Origin: Entoloma clypeatum
Lineage: Eukaryota > Basidiomycota > Agaricomycetes > Agaricales > Entolomataceae
Direction: 5' to 3'
NCBI GenBank assembly: GCA_963565915.1
Contig: OY751491.1
Location: forward strand, 2,170,001-2,234,000
Length of the DNA stretch: 64,000 nucleotides
Shown: in pieces, positions 54,158 through 64,000 of the stretch
Layout: each line of letters opens with the position of its first letter
Position numbering within the stretch: position 1 is the stretch's first letter
Translations under genes and position numbers: made by a program
Notes under the pieces: generated by a model
Seen by the model: the letters and a program-made list of their open reading frames with translations, nothing else
What the model was told of the DNA's origin: nothing
Database searches by the model: none

Positions 54158-55589
54158 GCCATCACACGACCACCGTTTCTTTTATATCTCTACGGGTTTA
54201 ACATGCTCTTCACACCTTGCTCTCGCTCTAACGAATGTACCATGCACAATGGCTAGACTCTCTGACGACATTTATGTGTTTGACCGACGTGTATAGATGT
54301 ATGCATGTATCTTATGACATCTTGCGAATATTTGACTGTAAATCGGAAGTCGAGGCTGGAGTACCTTTTCAGGTGAGATACGGCTTCGTTTCCTTTTCCA
54401 TTCTATTATCATCGTGCCCCGTTCCTTTCTCCTTTCATAGGATTTGGGACTCGAAAGCTCATTATATGCACTTGAGAGAAAAAGGCGTTCATGCTGCATA
54501 TGCTGTACAAGGTCATTTGAGTCCGAGGCGAGAAATGCAGCTTAAAAAGTATAAATGCTGAGGTCAATTGGTCCAACGTGAAATCGGTCCATCTCAAAAA
54601 GAATCTTCTCTGTTGCCACCCTCTGATTTGAAGAAGGCCTAACGCCAGCTAAGTGAGGGAAGGAGTTGATAAGTAAGTTTACGACTATGTACGGTGGAAA
54701 ACTGACCACTGACGCTTGGAGATATGTATCGCAACACGCCAGCCTGAATGCTTGAGCTTGCACTTCATGCCGCAAGTTTCCGGCATGATCGTGCCTGCCA
54801 TGGTCGATGTATCATCGTGGTACTCCGAGCGGGGCTCTCTGCCTTCTGCAAAGGGTCCTTACACCTGCACCTGTCCTCTACATTCCAAACGTGACAAGCC
54901 AAGACAGTGACCACATGAACAACACCTGCAGTCACACTACAGGTGTGGATCTGAGTAGAATGAGTATCCAGGGCCGTTCTCTTCGTTACGACCTGAATCT
55001 GGGATGGGGAGAGGTGGTCCATGGCGACAGGATGCATGCAGCACTCATCACCTGAAATGAGCTGAGATGAGGTAAGTCAAAGTCACTGTCTGAGAAGGTT
55101 CCAGGACATGCGCGCTGATTTCAAGTTGTGAAAGAGAGAGATCCGAGTAGCGCGCTGCGAAATCAAAGGTCGTACGGGCTCTCAAAGGGGAGACTTGGCT
55201 ATGGCACAGAACTTGGGACGGCCATTGCGGCGGCTCCCGACAAGGAAATCAGCTGTTCCGGTGCTCAAGTGCTCAAGACTTGGTCCCCGGAACGCGATGT
55301 CTTTGGACGGCGAGGCCGTCACATGGTGAGGCGATCGCGCTTCGAAATTCGGCGCATGTGGCACTCCGATCGATCAACTAAATTTAGCGACATCCGCCAG
55401 ACTGACCCCTGAGCGCTTTCAAACGGACTGAGGACAGATCGCCCCAATACTAACGTACGCTGTGCCTTGATCTCACACATCTTCACCTGCAATCACCGCA
55501 GGTGAACAGAACTGGTGCGTGGTCATGTTTTTTTTTTTGGCATGATCTATTGCTCTCATGCTCGTCCTTAGACCCGCATTTCGTTTTCG
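54158..55589. other. No gene seen between the hydrolase copies
   Basis: About 1.4 kb with short frames only. No hydrolase remnant, repeat or RNA gene was recognised. Confidence 0.45.
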
Positions 55590-57089
55590 ATGCCCCGTAT
55601 CAGCCTGAGCACACCGACGGGCAGAGTTGACTTACATTATAACATTGCTACTCCCTCATGCCATTCGAGCCTCAAGATCGAGCCAGATTTACCGTGTATC
55701 CTTTTCCTTCATGCAGAATACCTCTCACAGGTAATGTTTGAAGGTGCGTCGTTCCTCGACATTTCTCTTGCTAGGTGACAAATTTATGTTATTCCGTAGC
55801 CCAATTCTCCGATCCTCAGCTCAGACACTGCTTCAACCTCATCGCAATCGACCAGCGCTCATACGGGGACACTACGGGCCCCGTGGAAGAAGATCAATAT
55901 ACTCCAGAAACCGCTGCAGATGATGCATACAGATTTATGGTAGGCCGAATGCCAGATCATCTTCATCTCAATGTTGATTATCCCGTTCTTGATCCTCAGA
56001 GAGCGCTGGATCTTCCCCCTGTCCATATTTTCGGTGTATCCATCGGTTGCCATGTTGCTCTCGAGTTTGCGCAAGCCCACCCAGAATCCGTCCTTTCCCT
56101 GACATTGTGTTCACTTTTGCCCTCCAGTGATGTGAGTTATATATCGGAATTGTTGTCAAAACACCATCATAACACCGTTATGACCAACAGCCAGAAGACA
56201 TCATGGCGGGGCGTATACAGGTATATGATTATTGGGACCAGTGTCTGAGACATGATGGCTCTCCTTCCCTCGTTCCACAAAGCGGAGCCGATCACCAGAT
56301 GTTGAGCGAATTGATACAAGGCTCGAAGCAACTGATGTTCAGCGAGCAGACGAATCAACTCGTCAACCCGTATGTGACTCATGGATTGGCATTGAATTTT
56401 ATTTTAAAATCTTATGGATAGGCTAATGTCGAACGCAATCGTCCAAAATATACGGAACTGGGCGGGATGTCCTGAAAAGCTAAGAGCAGCGCACGTCTTG
56501 AGCATCGACTGGTTTCTTCGGCGGAAACCATTCTGCGTCGCGTCTCTCGATCAGGTAGTGTTAAATGGCCAACCTTTGTTTTTTTTTTTCCAGCGTAACG
56601 GTGGTATTGAATCCAGATACGATGTCCTGTCAGCATAATACACTGCAGTGATGATCTTGGTTATCCAAGTCCAGAGCCAATTCAAGACTTTGCGTCGCTG
56701 TTACGTAGAGCCGGGAACACTTCGATGACCATTCATCAAGTTGCGGGGCCACATTTGGGGAACGTGATAAATCCTGCAGCGCAAGTTTCTTACACCAACT
56801 TTCCCTGCTGTTTTGAGACCTGACAGTGACTGCCTTCAGTATCAACCCCATCCTACGTGACCTGGCGCTTTCTGCGTCCTCTCCTGGGCGCCTATCGGCG
56901 GAGGCGAAGGAACCACTATGTGCGAGCGAAGGCAGTCCCAAGCTGCTATACACGCCTTTCACCGCGCGGCTCGCTCTGTACGGATACGATCCCGAAGCAC
57001 TTGGACCTGATCTAGAGTCTACACATCTGCTCTCGGACTCGGGAATAAGGGCCTTGACTGCTGTCCCGTTGTTAAAGTGTCGCTCTTGA
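55590..57089 (+). CDS. Alpha/beta hydrolase, tandem paralog with GxSxG
   Basis: Starts MPRISLSTPTGRVDLHYNIA. Parallel to the upstream copy: LPCILFLHAEYLSQVMFE, FSDPQLRHCFNLIAIDQRSY, YTPETAADDAYRFM, then VHIFGVSIGCHVALEFAQAH with the nucleophile Ser in GVSIG (56039-56041). Next come MAGRIQVYDYWDQCLRHDG, RNWAGCPEKLRAAHVLSIDW, IRCPVSIIHCSDDLGYPSPE, LLRRAGNTSMTIHQVAG and PHLGNVINPAA. The catalytic Ser and His regions and an acidic DD are visible. The end is ALTAVPLLKCRS. Introns lie at equivalent places to the first copy. Substrate unknown; the family includes esterases and lactonases. Confidence 0.82.
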
Positions 57090-57361
57090 AGCTCGAGTTT
57101 TATGTCAGTATACGAGAGTCACGCACTTACACTACATGGCTTTACGCTAATATATGAGACTTGAATAAACTTTTGAATAATTCTGAACGGGCGGTCGTAC
57201 TATCTATCAATTATCAATCGTCGTTATCATCTTCAAGTTGTTCACACGTGGATTACTTCCTCAGTTCATGCTCACACAGCCTATACCAAGGTCAAATCCG
57301 CGCTGTAGACGGGTTTAGGTCAGGAGGAGGATGCCTGTAGTCTTCTCAAGGGATAAAAAAG

Positions 57362-59250
57362 ATGAACCCACTATCTATCGCGTGAGGCTCAATATAACCC
57401 ATCCGTATGTTTTCTAACCATCTAATTTAGAATGATTTCAGACTTCTTCCACCCCAACGTGGGTGGGGTGGAAAACCACATTTATATGCTGAGTGCAACA
57501 CTCATCCGCAAGGGACACAAAGTACGCGGCTGGATCCACGTACGTTTTATTTTTGAAGTTGACATTTGGCAATGTGCAGGTCATCGTCATAACCCATAGC
57601 CACGCTCCGGATCGCGTCGGTATACGCTGGCTGCTCCCATCACTCAAGGTCTATTACCTCCCATTCCTGCCCATCGCGTCCTCTGCCACCCTTCCCAACT
57701 TCTTCACCGCTCTACCTTACCTTCGCACCATCTTACTTCGGGAGCACATTCATCTCATTCACGCCCATGCCAGCCTCTCTTCCCTCGGTCATGAAGGCAT
57801 CTTGCACTCGCATCTGATGGGCATACGCACAGTCTTCACGGACCACAGCCTGTTCGGGTTTGACGACGCGGCGAGCATCCTCACTAACAAGCTGCTCGTT
57901 GGAACTCTTCGAAACGTCGACGCTGTCATTTGCGTTTCTCATACAGGGTGAATCGATTTTGCGTGTAACCGCAATTCAGCTGAATTTATGCCTTCAGTCG
58001 TGAAAATACAGTACTCCGTGGCCAACTTTTTGAACAGTCAGCCGACGACCCTTCCAAGCTGTCAGTCAGACGTAGGGTATATGTTATCCCTAACGCCATC
58101 ATTGCAGATGACTTCAAACCTCGTCCTCCAAAACTCACAGACATAAGTAATCACACGTCTTTGATTAATCCTATTAGCACTCACCCACACAAGTCACAAT
58201 CGTCGTCATTTCTCGTCTTGCATATCGGAAAGGCATCGACCTTCTCGTCGCAACGGCGCCCAGAATATGCGCCGCCTTCCCAAACGTCAGATTCGTAGTC
58301 GGTGCGAATACCCATTATCGTTCTATAAACAAAATAACGACCCAATTGCTTGCTATACAGGCGGAGATGGCCCGAAACTTATCGACCTCTTGCAAATGCG
58401 AGAGAAACATCTTCTCCAAGACCGCATAGAGCTCCTGGGCTCTGTTCGTCACAGCGACGTAGAATCTGTCAGTATACACATGTTTATGACGTTGCTATTG
58501 CCACTAACATCCCATCCTAGGTCTTGCACCAGGGTGAAATATTCATGAACACGTCACTCACCGAATCATTTGGCATCGCCATCCTCGAAGCTGCATGTGC
58601 GGGTCTTTATGTCGTTTCCACCCGGGTCGGCGGTGTCCCAGAAATTCTTCCAAAGGACATGATAAGTTTCGCTGCACCCGAAGAAGACGGTATTTATTGT
58701 TTTTCAGTGGCAGGTCATCTCGATTCAGTGTCTCATTGTTTTACTAGACGTGGTTCGCGCAATTTCTGACGCGATCCATATCGTGCGCGCTGGCAAGCAC
58801 GACCCGATACAGGCGCACGAGCGCATCAAGACCTTTTACAACTGGGAAGATGTTGCCACTCGAACTGAAAAGGTCTATGACGCCGTTATCAAGTCTCCCC
58901 AGATAGAGCTCTGGGAACGCATCGAGCGGTCAGTCATATGCTCATCCATAATATGTATGTACTGAATGTTGAGGTCGACCAGTACTATGCAACTTGGCCC
59001 TTTCGCAGGTCCCATATACACTATCATTCTGATCGTCGACTGCCTTTTTTTCATGTTCTTGGAGTGGTGGATGCCACGAGAGGATTTGGACTTTGTTCAT
59101 GTCGAATGGGATCATCGCCGTTTTTCTGAGGTGTGTTGTCCATCCACAGGACAATTTAACGTAACTGATAAACGTGAATGTTGTCCGCAGATCGTCGACA
59201 AGGAAAAGCAAACTTCAAAAGCTGCACCACCTCGAAAGCTGGCAGCTTGA
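57362..59250 (+). CDS. GPI3: PIG-A/GPI3, GPI-anchor GlcNAc transferase catalytic subunit
   Basis: Transfers GlcNAc to phosphatidylinositol, the first step of GPI anchors, on the cytosolic face of the ER. The start is MNPLSIA; a 49-base intron (57382-57430) joins it to [20 protein letters not shown], matching the family's IAMVSDFF. Then [66 protein letters not shown] and the GT4 E-x7-E motif ESFGIAILE. The C-terminal membrane anchor is [20 protein letters not shown], then a short tail ending PPRKLAA. About eight introns. Appears intact. Confidence 0.94.
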
Positions 59251-59430
59251 ACACTCATATTCCGATCAGATATCCACCATTCCCGAGCACAACAACTGCA
59301 GGCAACACCATTGTTTTTTAACTTGCAAAACATGTACTGTATCTACTATGGGCGAGACGTATAAGATGAAATTATTTGCTATGGTTCTGTATCATAATTG
59401 CCAAGTACGAAGAGTGGAAAGTACAACACA

Positions 59431-59966
59431 TCAGATTTCTGTCAAAAAGACCCGGAATTTCTCCACTCTTGCCCGAAGATTGTCACCTTGGACAATGCCG
59501 AAATCATCATTATAGAAGATAATGAGGTCATAAATGTCATTGTGAGAGTAATTATGAAGGACGTGATTGAAGGGAGGTTGTGTATTAACGACGGGAACTG
59601 GAGCTGGCGCGACGAGTACTACAGTGGCAGCGTTGTGTACGAGTGCTTGAGCGCGAACAAGGCCATGACCAGCTACCTAGATTGCAGGAAAGATAAGATA
59701 TGAAAAAAGGGCTAGGTAAACTTGGCGCATACAGTTTTGTACAGTGGAGTGTACGGTTGTGGGTTTTGGTTTTGTGCATTGCGGATAACAATCCGGCTGT
59801 TGCGAGCTTCAGCGCTGGATTGTGCTACAGTTTGGTTGATATCTGCTATACTTTGGTTGATTCCTGCTAACTGATTATTGAAGTTGTGGAGCGTCTGCAC
59901 AAGGTTAACAGGTGTAGTTTGGACCACAGCATCAGTAATAACAGGGTTTGTGATCCTATTGGCCAT
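59431..59966 (-). CDS. Small protein of an Agaricomycete family of unknown function
   Basis: Two exons. The first is MANRITNPVITDAVVQ, LHNFNNQLAGINQSIADINQ and EARNSRIVIRNAQNQNPQP. An intron near 59680-59735 leads to VAGHGLVRAQALVHNAATVV, LHNYSHNDIYDLIIFYNDDF and GIVQGDNLRARVEKFRVFLT, ending EI at TGA 59431. I recall similar endings (a DIYxLIxFYNDDFGI motif) in uncharacterised mushroom proteins. The first half is a short coiled-coil-like segment; there is no signal peptide. Function unknown. Confidence 0.6.
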
Positions 59967-60317
59967 GAAGCAAAGAGCGGTGCAGAATGTTTCAAATCAA
60001 AGCGAGACTCACCTTTCACCACCTTTGACTCCTCCAATTCCAGCGGATCGATGGGCGTGTTAACTTAAATTTGGTGGTTTAAATTAACAATGGCTGGCAA
60101 GGTGGGATGATCTTGCACACTGGCATTACAGAAAATGTAAATCGTTGCATAAATCTGAACCTCCAGCACCGTTGTTTGCTTGTCATCATAATTATTTCTG
60201 TATTTACTAACTTACAGGCGAGACATAAAAAAGGACATAGGATGATGACATGGCATTAACATAAATTGACAAGACAGCAAGATGGTGATAACGACCTCGA
60301 TACGTATTTTATCATAC
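59967..60317. other. No gene seen
   Basis: Short AT-rich gap; probably 3' flank and promoter sequence. Confidence 0.5.
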
Positions 60318-63300
60318 TTAGGGTCCACCCCTCCTTGGTCGCCTCATTTTGCCAGATCTCCTCCGTACCTTTCTATAAGCCGGATCCATCGATCCATCAT
60401 CATCTTCAAATGAATTATCCCCATGATGCGTCATATCCTCTCTATCACGTTTAGATGGTACCTGGACCCTATCCCGCAACGACGGGGAATGTATGTCTCC
60501 CCTGACACCTTCATCCTGATCCAAAGACAGCCGGTCCAGCAAAGAACCGCCACGCCTCAGATTCTCTGGACGATGGTGCATGTACACGGGAAGATGGTCC
60601 TGAGTATGATTTTGTGACTGTAGAGTTTGAGGGTCTTCTGCGTCCACCGCCATATGATCGCCTTGATGGCCTGAATCTCCAAACCGGCGAGGTCTTGGTG
60701 GGCGAGAGGCGCGTTCTGCTGCACCGGGAAAGGATAAGGTCTGATCCTCCAATGCATGATGATGATGAGGGCCGACCTCGCCTCTAGATGCCGGAGGCTC
60801 TGGTGCATTCGCGTTCCCCTCTGAACGGAATGGCCGACGCTCAAGGAAAGGGACATTTGCCTTCCTGCGGGATTGGGGGGATTGAGGCTTGCCATGCTCG
60901 CGGTGGAGAGTAGGGTTAGGGGGAAGTTCATGACGCTGTCGTTCGGGCTCTACGAAATCATATCTGTCACCCAATCGGCCCTCAAGACTATTATTTCCGC
61001 CAGGTGGTAGTCCAATTCCAAATCTTTCTTGAAGAAGTTCTTCAGCGTATTGATCTTTCCGTGTATCATCCCGTGAACTTCCAGGTCCCCCTGGTCTTAG
61101 GGCATCATCGGTATAGCGAGGGGTTTGTCTTCCTCGGTCTGGTGGTGGCAGCGGCCATGTTGGCGAAACGTGTGAGGAAGGTTCCCTCGACAAAGGAGGT
61201 AAAGTTGCTGCTCGGCCGTCACTATCGGCACTGAAGTTGCTACGTAGCAGTTCGCGCGGGGGCGACACCCCTCGAGGTGTCCAAAGTCTGGGTTGGTTCT
61301 TCAAAGAATCTGGTGGAGGACCAGCGTCATACCGGTTCTGCAAATTTTGATGCGAATGTATAGGACATAGAGATGGATGAGAACGTACTACCACGTTCCC
61401 ACCCGAATGTGGTCCAGATTCTCGCATCACGGTGGTGTTCACAGATAAAGAGGGCTTTTCAAATGGCTTTGTACGGGAAGCTGCATGAGAGATAGGTGGG
61501 CAAGGAGAGAGATGAACATACGGCAAGATTCCTATCTCGACCGCGTTGATGAGGCCCGCCTGTCTCGGATCTCCCATATCGATAACTTTCCACTCGATCG
61601 TCATTTCGTGTAGGCGGTGGAGCCTATATCATGATAAGCTAAGTCACGTTGATGTTGGAAGTTCACATACCCGCTCATAAGTATTATTGTGGAGGGGGCC
61701 ACCCCCCCGTCCTCGAGTCCCTCGTGTGGGCCTCATATTTGCATTGCCAATGATCCCAGGAGGTGTGCTGATAGAAAAACCTGCAGCTTCGGGAGCAACA
61801 CCAAAAGGTGCAATGCCACTACCGCCCCCAGGTCTTCTCGCCCCAACAGGTATTGAGTTGGTACCTGAAGTGGGCCCTGGAACATTCCGGGGGAATTCAC
61901 CAGGATAACGTCGAGGCTCTCGTCGTCGCTGATGCAGAAAATTAGCCGTCGCAGATAAGGTAAGACCTCGAAGGAGCATACTTGATGACCCCCATCCGCA
62001 TGACGATCTTCGCTCCACCCTGCACCACCCTGACGGGGTAGCTCGACCTCTCGACCTCCGTCATTTCCACGACTGGGAGGGTGAGGTGGAGGGGAACGAC
62101 CGCGCTCTGGATTCCTGCCCCCGTGTATACTCGTAGGGTAAGAAGTTGGTGGTACAGGAGTTATTGATTCAGGACCATGAATGCCGGGATTCGCACTGGA
62201 CATTGCCCTAGGGCCTCTGGGTGCCTCTCCTACGAATGCCGCCGAACTTGACTGCGCAAAGCCCTCAATCATGGGATGTCTTGAGGGTGGGGAGGGTGGC
62301 AACCTAGATGACGAAAAGACGCCATCCAATTCGAGGTCCATTGGAATTTCGACATGCATTGAAGGCGGGGGGAATCCAGTTGTTATAGGATGCCTATGTC
62401 CCTGCCTAACCTCTTTGTCAAGATTGATAATAGTACCGCCTGTATGCACATCACGCCGGGCATCAATTTCTCCTCGGACTGGCGGCTGACTCGGATGAAG
62501 GTTCGTGTGGTTTAGGCTGCTGCTGCTTGGGAACCTTTGTTCGGAAAGACCCTGTGCCGGGGGTTGCACATATGCAACAGATGGGTAACTTGAACCCTGA
62601 ATTGGACCAAGCCGGTCTGCCGTTGGCCTTGGTCGACTGGAAATTTCTCGAAACCTGTCTTCTTGGGGTGGTAGTGGAACCCTCTTGCGACCTGTGTTTA
62701 TTGTGAGAACGAAGATGAAGGGGCATTCCTTAAAGATAGGCGCGTGCAGGTACGTACGTGGGGCCTGTGTCTCAGGGTTGAGTGATATTATCTCGTGTGC
62801 AACCGTTGGTGGTGGTGGGCGAGTGCGATCGAGATCCATATATTCGTTGGGGTAGTGCGTATTTGAAGAGGCATCAGTTCCCACTCCCACCGTCATGGCC
62901 TGTTGTGAAATGGAGGATATCAATTTTTCTCGAACACTTTCAACGACAGGGCGGCTTTCTGCTAAGATGTCATCTGGGACATAAGGGTCGTCCTCGATAA
63001 CTTGCTTAAAAGAAGATTGGACTTGAGTTACAGCTATCTGGACAGAGGCTGGCATTGGCGGAGGCAGAGAGGCGGGTGGAGTCGACGTTGAAGGTTGGCC
63101 AAACCGCGTTGGCCTTTCGCGTTTGCGTTGCGTCTGTGGTGGAGGCGGATCCTGAGTCGTTGACGGTATGACAATCGGAGGCGTCGACTGGTATTCCTGC
63201 GCACGCGGTGCATTGTGGGCCGAATTGCTGTCGCGTTGAGGAGGGAGTGATCTAGGTCCTAAATGGGTTCAAGGAAAAAAGGGAGAAAAAACATGGTGTA

Positions 63301-64000
63301 GAGTGTACATGCATATGAAAGGAGGGAATAAAAAAGAAAGATGGAGTCCATGATGAGCGAGCGTCCTTGAGTCGAGCAGGAGGAGAGGAAGAGGGCCAGG
63401 GACAGTGCAGTAGGGAACAGGCGGAGCAACGACCACAGTGCGCAACATCACTAAGCTTTCTACTTGCAGCCCAGTGGGAAGCAACTTCGCCCTCCCGCAG
63501 AGGAGTGCCAGCGCTACCATGGCCGTGCCCGGGTACGAGAGGTGTAGATATGGGAGATGTGAGGATGATGCGGATAACGTACTAGGGGCGGATGTGTTCT
63601 GGCCATGGGTTTGACTTCGTTCACCAGTCTCCACAATGCGGAAACGATCGCGATCGTGATTTCGGACACGACCACTCCCATTTCGAAGCAAGGGCGATCT
63701 ATCTTCAGGAGCTGCAGAGACTTCAAAAGAGTCCACGATCTGTGGGCGATGATGGCGTCGAGACCCTTGATGGTGAGTATCGAGTCCAACTGGGCTGTTG
63801 AACGCCTGGCTCCAATGGTTTCGAGAGAGGACTGGAGTAACTTGCGGAGCATCTCGATCTCTCTGCATAGATAAATCTACATCAGTATTGTCACCACGCC
63901 GACGCATTGAGCGCAGTGGACGTAAATCTCGACCACGAGGAACATTAGCAGGCGGTGAAGGTGATAAAGACCTTCCACGACCCGGTGAAGGCGGCGGGGT
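60318..64000 (-). CDS. Large disordered Arg/Pro/Ser-rich protein (5' end outside window)
   Basis: The frame is open at the right edge (PPPSPGRGRSLSPSPPANVP) and runs left through several short introns to TAA at 60318. Most of it is low-complexity: RDRDAPQVTPVLSRNH, AVTQVQSSFKQVIEDDPYVP, MRPTRGTRGRGGGPLHNNTY, and then an RGG-like, His- and Pro-rich C-terminal exon. The end is basic (RKVRRRSGKMRRPRRGGP). RG repeats and a basic tail suggest RNA or chromatin binding, but no folded domain is recognised in the visible part. A short helical block around 62950-63055 is the only non-disordered piece. The N-terminal part, which may carry the defining domain, is missing. Confidence 0.6.

Overview
The window is nuclear DNA of a filamentous basidiomycete, most likely an Agaricomycete. 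The genes are split by many short introns of about 45-70 bases with GT..AG ends. The gene families are fungal: a FET3/FTR1 iron-uptake pair, HIR1, BUR1, a SREBP, PIG-A and DES1. Several accessory families are ones I know from mushroom genomes: a Crinkler/RHS-like P-loop ATPase, a Tc1/mariner transposase fragment and an HNH protein. No prokaryotic operon, rRNA, CRISPR array or supportable tRNA was seen. Gene boundaries come from reading frames, splice-site-like joins and remembered family motifs; no transcript or database search was available.

Layout, left to right. 1-2.6 kb: a small secreted cysteine-rich protein gene inside partly duplicated non-coding DNA. 2.6-6.7 kb: divergent ferroxidase (FET3) and iron permease (FTR1) genes around a promoter with three perfect ATCWGATAA sites, the binding sequence of iron-responsive GATA repressors. 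6.9-13.8 kb: a very long zinc-finger plus RING protein, a 3'-5' exonuclease and a DUF4336 protein. 14-15 kb: a hairpin and a truncated Crinkler/RHS-like gene. 15.4-19.6 kb: the histone chaperone HIR1 and an unknown protein. 20.4-24.5 kb: a PARP-type zinc-finger gene, two decayed partial copies of it, and a second small secreted protein paralogous to the first.

24.8-28 kb: a secreted CBM19-like protein, ribosomal protein eS26 and a TMEM163/cation-efflux-like membrane protein with a Cys-rich tail. 28.8-35 kb: a Su(z)12-type Polycomb subunit (PRC2) and the BUR1/CDK9 kinase, then a divergent MTH1-like Nudix hydrolase. 36-44.6 kb: an array of three D-amino-acid oxidase genes on the minus strand. 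Between the second and third lie pieces of a fourth copy, broken by a truncated Tc1/mariner element, next to a disabled Crinkler/RHS-like ATPase gene. 44.8-46.1 kb: an HNH-nuclease-like gene.

47-51.7 kb: sphingolipid delta-4 desaturase and a SREBP transcription factor, divergent from one promoter. 52.7-57.1 kb: two tandem alpha/beta hydrolases; the first has Ala in place of the nucleophile Ser. 57.4-59.3 kb: the PIG-A/GPI3 glycosyltransferase. 59.4-64 kb: a small conserved protein of unknown function and the 3' part of a large disordered protein running off the window.

The functional groupings visible are iron uptake (FET3+FTR1 with GATA sites), chromatin and transcription elongation (HIR1, Su(z)12, BUR1), membrane lipid control (SREBP+DES1, PIG-A) and D-amino-acid breakdown (the DAO array). 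The accessory segments (1-2, 14, 20-24.5 and 39.5-42.8 kb) show repeated duplication and decay. No clearly undescribed multi-gene system could be demonstrated. The best leads are the DAO array with its nested insertion, the long zinc-finger/RING protein and the Ser-to-Ala hydrolase.
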